Assembly: GCA_004557455.1 (NCBI GenBank)
Contig: SFDX01000039.1
Coordinates: forward strand, 1 to 17,226
Reading direction: 5' to 3'
Source: Akkermansia muciniphila
GTDB taxonomy: Bacteria > Verrucomicrobiota > Verrucomicrobiia > Verrucomicrobiales > Akkermansiaceae
Length of the DNA stretch: 17,226 nucleotides
The notes under the pieces were generated by a model. The model saw only the letters and a program-made list of their open reading frames with translations. It searched no databases and was not told the DNA's origin. Positions 14,529 through 17,226 of the stretch are shown in pieces. The stretch's first letter is position 1; each line of letters begins with the position of its first letter. The translations under genes were made by a program, and so were the position numbers.

Positions 14529-15380
14529 ATGACACGACGTCCCCCTTATTTCCGCAAAGCCTGCAACGCCCTGCTGGGGCTGCTGTCGCTCATCTCCATT
14601 GTGCTGGCCATCGGCTGCATGGCTTGGGTGCTGTGCACGGTGTGCGCACGCGGCTTCGGCGTTCTGTCGGCGGATTTCCTCACCTCCCCCTGTAAGCCGT
14701 ACGGCGAGGAGGGGGCAGGCATCGGCAATGCGCTGGTGGGCACGCTGCTCATCACGGGCGGTGCGGCTCTGCTGGCCGTTCCCCCGGCCATGGCGGCGGG
14801 TATTTATATGGCAGAGTACGGCAACGGCAGCCGTTGGGCGGCCTTCCTGCGCTCTGCGGCGAATATCATGATGGGCCTGCCTTCCATCCTCATCGGCCTG
14901 TTTGTGTATGTGATCATCGTGGTCCCCGCGGGGCACTTCTCCGGTCTGGCAGGTACGGTGGCTCTGGCGGTCATCATGTTCCCCATTATCATGCGCACCA
15001 CGGAGGATATGCTCAACATGGTGCCCCCCGCTCTGCGGGAGAGCGCGCTGGCCCTGGGCATGACGCGCATGCGCGCGACGCTGTGCATCCTGACGCGTGC
15101 CGCGAAGAACGGCCTGGCGACGGGGGTGCTGCTGGCGCTCGCTCGCGTGAGCGGCGAGACGGCTCCGCTGCTTTTTACGGCCATGTTTGCCTACAGCAGC
15201 CCGAGCGGTTACTTCCGGGAGCCGACGGCTAACCTGCCGGTGCTCATCAATGAATATACCATGAACTCGCCCTTCGAGAGCATGCACGAGATCGGCTGGG
15301 GCGCGGCTCTGGTCATTTCTATCATCATCCTTACTGTTAACATCATTACCCGAATCCTGTTCCGTGAACAATCCCGTTAA
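14529..15380 (+). CDS. pstA: Phosphate ABC transporter permease PstA
   Basis: 283 residues, the second permease of the Pst transporter in the inner membrane. Hydrophobic membrane segments are visible near 15-38, 68-90, 115-135 and 140-155 and near the C-terminus. It carries GIGNALVGTLLITGGAALLAV (64-84), GIYMAEYG (91-98), GLPSILIGLFVY (116-127), the EAA loop PPALRESALALGMTRMRATL (166-185) and ARVSGETAPLLFTAMF (205-220), all characteristic of PstA. The start ATG 14529 is 12 bases after pstC and is preceded by ttgatacc with no Shine-Dalgarno. The stop overlaps the pstB start by 17 bases, indicating coupled translation. Confidence 0.95.
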   Translation: MTRRPPYFRKACNALLGLLSLISIVLAIGCMAWVLCTVCARGFGVLSADFLTSPCKPYGEEGAGIGNALVGTLLITGGAALLAVPPAMAAGIYMAEYGNGSRWAAFLRSAANIMMGLPSILIGLFVYVIIVVPAGHFSGLAGTVALAVIMFPIIMRTTEDMLNMVPPALRESALALGMTRMRATLCILTRAAKNGLATGVLLALARVSGETAPLLFTAMFAYSSPSGYFREPTANLPVLINEYTMNSPFESMHEIGWGAALVISIIILTVNIITRILFREQSR

Positions 15381-16125
15381 AATATCCACGCGCGGTCTCA
15401 ATTTCTACTACGGTGACAACCGCGCTCTCATCGACAACAACCTGGACATCCGTGCCAACTGCATCACGGCTGTCATCGGGCCTTCCGGCTGCGGTAAGTC
15501 GACCCACCTGCGTGTCTACAACCAAATCTACCGCCTGTACCGCGGCCAGCGCGCTGAGGGTACCGTGCTGCTGGACGGCAAAAACATCCTGGAGTCCGGG
15601 GTGGACCTGCCGGACCTGCGGCGGCGGGTGGGGATGATCTTTCAGAAGCCCACGCCCTTCCCCATGAGTATCTACGATAACATCGCTTACCCCCTGCGCC
15701 TGCACTACAAGCTCAGCCGCAGTGAGGAGGAGGGGCGGGTGGAGGACGCCCTGCGCCGCGCCTGCATTTGGGACGAGGTGAAGGATAAGCTGCAACGCGG
15801 CGGGCCCGCGCTCTCCGGTGGTCAGCAGCAGCGTCTCTGCATCGCCCGTGCCATTGCGGCGGAGCCGGAGGTGTTGCTGATGGATGAGCCCACCAGTGCC
15901 ATCGACCCCGTGGCGACGAATAAGATCGAGGAGCTTCTGCCGGAGCTGCGGCAGCGTTTCACCATCGTCATCGTTACCCATAACATGCAGCAGGCTTCCC
16001 GTATCTCGGATTACACGGCGTTCTTCTACAAGGGGCGCATCGTGGAGACGGATACCACGGCCAAAATCTTTACCAACCCGAGCGATAAGAAGACGGAGGA
16101 GTACATCACCGGTCGCTTCGGTTAA
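15364..16125 (+). CDS. pstB: Phosphate ABC transporter ATP-binding protein PstB
   Basis: 253 residues from GTG 15364, which overlaps pstA by 17 bases in another frame. PstB is the cytoplasmic ATPase that powers phosphate import. Walker A GPSGCGKST (39-47), Q-loop Gln94, signature ALSGGQQQRLCIARA (149-163), Walker B VLLMDEPTSAIDP (170-182) and H-loop TH (His206) are all present. The DEP-TSA-ID variant replaces the usual DEPCSALDP, and the region after Walker A reads HLRVYNQIYRLYRG where PstB usually has a LLRxxNRMNDL type segment. These changes are within a conserved coupling region and may matter for PhoU or PstC contact. The downstream MDEPTSAIDPVATNKIEELL fits PstB. Identity is secure from domain and context. 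Confidence 0.95.
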   Translation: MNNPVKISTRGLNFYYGDNRALIDNNLDIRANCITAVIGPSGCGKSTHLRVYNQIYRLYRGQRAEGTVLLDGKNILESGVDLPDLRRRVGMIFQKPTPFPMSIYDNIAYPLRLHYKLSRSEEEGRVEDALRRACIWDEVKDKLQRGGPALSGGQQQRLCIARAIAAEPEVLLMDEPTSAIDPVATNKIEELLPELRQRFTIVIVTHNMQQASRISDYTAFFYKGRIVETDTTAKIFTNPSDKKTEEYITGRFG

Positions 16126-16149
16126 TGAACCTCAACCCCATACCTAACC

Positions 16150-16806
16150 GTGAAAGAACATTTCTGCAAAGAACTGCGTACGCTGCTCAATACGCTCTGC
16201 GCCCAAGCCGCGCAGGTGGAGCAGCTCATCCGCCGCGCCGAGGAGGCCGCCGAGTCCGGTAACAAGGCCGCTGCGGATGCCATCATCGCCGGCGATTCGG
16301 TGATCGATACCGAGGAAATCCGCATCGAGGAGGAGGGTCTCAAAATCCTTGCTCTTTACCAACCCGTCGCGACGGATCTGCGGACGGTGATCGCTTACCT
16401 CAAGATCAACACCGCGCTGGAGCGCATGGCGGATTTCGGGGTGCACATCGCAGAGCGCGCGGAGGCCCTGGCTTCCGCCACCACGGGGGAGTCCATCGAT
16501 TTCTCCCGCATGTCCGCCTTGGCCCGCCAAATGCTGCGCCAAGCCATGGAGGTGTTGCGCAACAATGATACCGTGCTGGCTCACAAGGTGCTGCGCCAAG
16601 ATGACGAGGTGGATCGCCTGCACCGCGGCGTGCTCGACCTCGTACGCCGCGAGCTGAGCCTGCACCCGGATTCCGCTGCCTACTACCTCGCCTGCTCCGG
16701 TGTCTCCCGTGACCTGGAGCGCATCGCGGACCTGGCATCGGACATCTGCCTGCACATCATCTACCTCTGCACCGGAAACATTGTCCGCCACCACTCCGCC
16801 CACTGA
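16150..16806 (+). CDS. phoU: Phosphate transport system regulator PhoU
   Basis: 218 residues from GTG 16150, preceded by ctaacc with no Shine-Dalgarno. Two all-helical PhoU repeats: the first with TEEIRIEEEGLKILALYQPV, TDLRTVIAYLKINTALERMADFGVHIAE (about 54-102), the second ending SAAYYLACSGVSRDLERIADLASDICLHIIY. The ERxAD-x3-I pattern in each repeat supplies the Glu/Asp metal-binding sites of the family. In E. coli and others PhoU restrains PhoR signalling and limits Pst-mediated uptake when phosphate is plentiful. Its place as the last gene of pstSCAB fits. No PhoB/PhoR pair is present in this window, so the sensor must be elsewhere. Confidence 0.95.
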   Translation: MKEHFCKELRTLLNTLCAQAAQVEQLIRRAEEAAESGNKAAADAIIAGDSVIDTEEIRIEEEGLKILALYQPVATDLRTVIAYLKINTALERMADFGVHIAERAEALASATTGESIDFSRMSALARQMLRQAMEVLRNNDTVLAHKVLRQDDEVDRLHRGVLDLVRRELSLHPDSAAYYLACSGVSRDLERIADLASDICLHIIYLCTGNIVRHHSAH

Positions 16807-16815
16807 CCTTACCCG

Positions 16816-16844
16816 CCCCCGTCTCCCCTTCCGAGAGCCGGGGG
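16816..16844 (+). terminator. Possible weak terminator of the phosphate operon
   Basis: A stem CCCCCG (16816-16821) with CGGGGG (16839-16844), extended by TCT/AGA with a 2-nt bulge, has a short loop. There is no T tract after it, so it may only be a stabilising or Rho-assisted structure. Confidence 0.35.
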
Positions 16845-16867
16845 TGTACTCTGCCCCGTGACTTCAT

Positions 16868-16925
16868 GCCGCTGATTTGGTAGCAGCCGAGAAAAATCTG
16901 ACCGCTTGAGGCTGCTCATGGCGGC
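16868..16925 (+). repeat. Small dispersed repeat, copy 5
   Basis: Reads gccgctgatttggtagcagc, cgagaaaaatctgaccgc, then ggctgctcatggcggc. The first part is nearly the same as copy 1 (ccgctgatttgatagagcgcgagaagatgctgaccgcgg). AGCAGCC (16882-16888) and GGCTGCT (16910-16916) form its inverted ends, as do the outer gccgc/gcggc. It lies just before the 21-bp array. Confidence 0.7.
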
Positions 16926-16940
16926 GGGGAAGTTAATTCC

Positions 16941-17054
16941 GACATACCGAACCCCTCCTCTGACATACCGGCGGCCTTCTCTGACATACCGAGCGCCTCC
17001 TCTGACATACCGGACGGCTCCTCTGACATACCGGAAGCCTATTCTCACATACCT
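16941..17054 (+). repeat. Array of six 21-bp direct repeats (iteron-like)
   Basis: Unit starts are 16941, 16962, 16983, 17004, 17025 and 17046, exactly 21 bp apart. The core gacataccg is identical in five copies and degenerate in the last (cacatacct), with tct conserved just before it in copies 2-6, while the middle bases of each unit vary. The period equals two helical turns, so cores face the same side of DNA. Because the length is a multiple of three, several frames are open through it: plus-strand ORF ATG 16918 runs through the array to the window end (PLTYR-type heptads), another plus frame gives SDIP heptads, and the minus strand gives MSEEALG heptads. No frame is convincing as a protein. 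Confidence 0.9.
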
Positions 17055-17110
17055 TTTTTATATAAAAAGTTTTATTATAATAAGGAGAATTCTTAATAAA
17101 ATCAAGGGTT
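17053..17110. other. AT-rich block next to the 21-bp array
   Basis: About 50 bases from the poly-T at 17054 to about 17105 are almost entirely A/T (tttttatataaaaagtttta, ttataataagg, ttcttaataaaatc), in contrast with the GC-rich rest of the window. It could be a DNA-unwinding element beside iterons, a promoter region (TATAAT-like stretches on both strands) or simply an AT island. The stretch 16807-17226 holds no recognisable gene besides the repeats listed. Confidence 0.55.
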
Positions 17111-17155
17111 TTCGGGATATAGGCATTAAACGGAGGCAGCGCATTGCGGTAAAAA

Positions 17156-17202
17156 TATGCCTTACGTGCGTGTGTGCGTGTGCGCATGCGCGTAAGGGCA
17201 TA
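17156..17202. other. Hairpin holding a 32-nt alternating purine-pyrimidine tract
   Basis: Arms tatgccttacg (17156-17166) and cgtaagggcata (17191-17202) pair with one bulged G. Between and overlapping them, 17163-17194 alternates strictly pyrimidine/purine (tacgtgcgtgtgtgcgtgtg and on to cgcgta), a sequence able to adopt Z-DNA under supercoiling. Its role is unknown. Confidence 0.7.
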
Positions 17203-17226
17203 AGGGGAAAAACGGGGAGAGAAGAG

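Noticed and set aside
13674..15401. A 575-codon minus-strand frame over pstC/pstA
   Set aside because: It is antisense to two secure permease genes and is rich in Arg, His and Gln as expected from the complement of GC-rich codons; no domain recognised.
16933..17187. Minus-strand and plus-strand frames through the 21-bp array as genes
   Set aside because: All frames of a 21-bp repeat stay open by construction; the last unit has stops in the MSEE frame and no supporting start signal or domain was seen. Kept only as an alternative in the array finding.

Overview
The window (17.2 kb, GC-rich) looks like chromosomal DNA of a Verrucomicrobiota bacterium, most likely an Akkermansiaceae-like gut lineage. 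The pointers are a Gram-negative envelope with two outer-membrane barrels ending in RVNF, a PEP-CTERM sorting tail of the Akkermansia style (PEP, hydrophobic stretch, Arg cluster) and a 'CXXC-less' bL36 of the long form. The assignment rests on protein character only; no rRNA or other decisive marker is present.

Layout. 2-463: 3' end of an autotransporter/outer-membrane barrel gene with a strong terminator. 720-3290: a large secreted protein whose N-terminal third looks like an S6 (SPATE/IgA-protease-like) serine protease with a complete-looking His/Asp/Ser triad, followed by a beta-rich passenger and a PEP-CTERM tail. 3653-5661: two overlapping paralogous genes of unknown function that share a Cys-x3-Cys-Pro-x-Arg-x2-His motif and a distant U32-peptidase-like look. 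5670-9819 (minus strand): metX, rpmJ (bL36, absent from the longer ORFs because it is only 54 codons), folC and ahcY, i.e. a methionine / S-adenosylhomocysteine / folate neighbourhood. 10111-10770: an RRM RNA-binding protein divergent from ahcY. 11139-16806: a complete phosphate-uptake operon led by an outer-membrane OprP/OprO-like porin, then pstS, pstC, pstA, pstB and phoU; porin, periplasmic binding protein, ABC permeases, ATPase and regulator together form a path for phosphate from outside to cytoplasm. 16807-17226: non-coding or unassigned DNA with an array of six 21-bp direct repeats, an AT-rich block and a 32-nt alternating purine-pyrimidine tract inside a hairpin.

Points of interest: (i) three genes (720, 3653 and ahcY) have good sigma70-type promoters whose -10 box ends only 7-8 nt before the ATG with a G-rich link, predicting leaderless transcripts; (ii) almost no gene has a Shine-Dalgarno sequence, and many starts are preceded by an ACC-like triplet; (iii) a family of small imperfect-palindromic repeats occurs in four intergenic regions; (iv) the 21-bp array next to AT-rich DNA resembles an iteron/DUE layout, though coding readings are open in several frames; (v) an S6-like protease seems to be retained by PEP-CTERM sorting rather than by its usual autotransporter barrel.

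No tRNA, rRNA, CRISPR, insertion-sequence transposase or phage gene was recognised.
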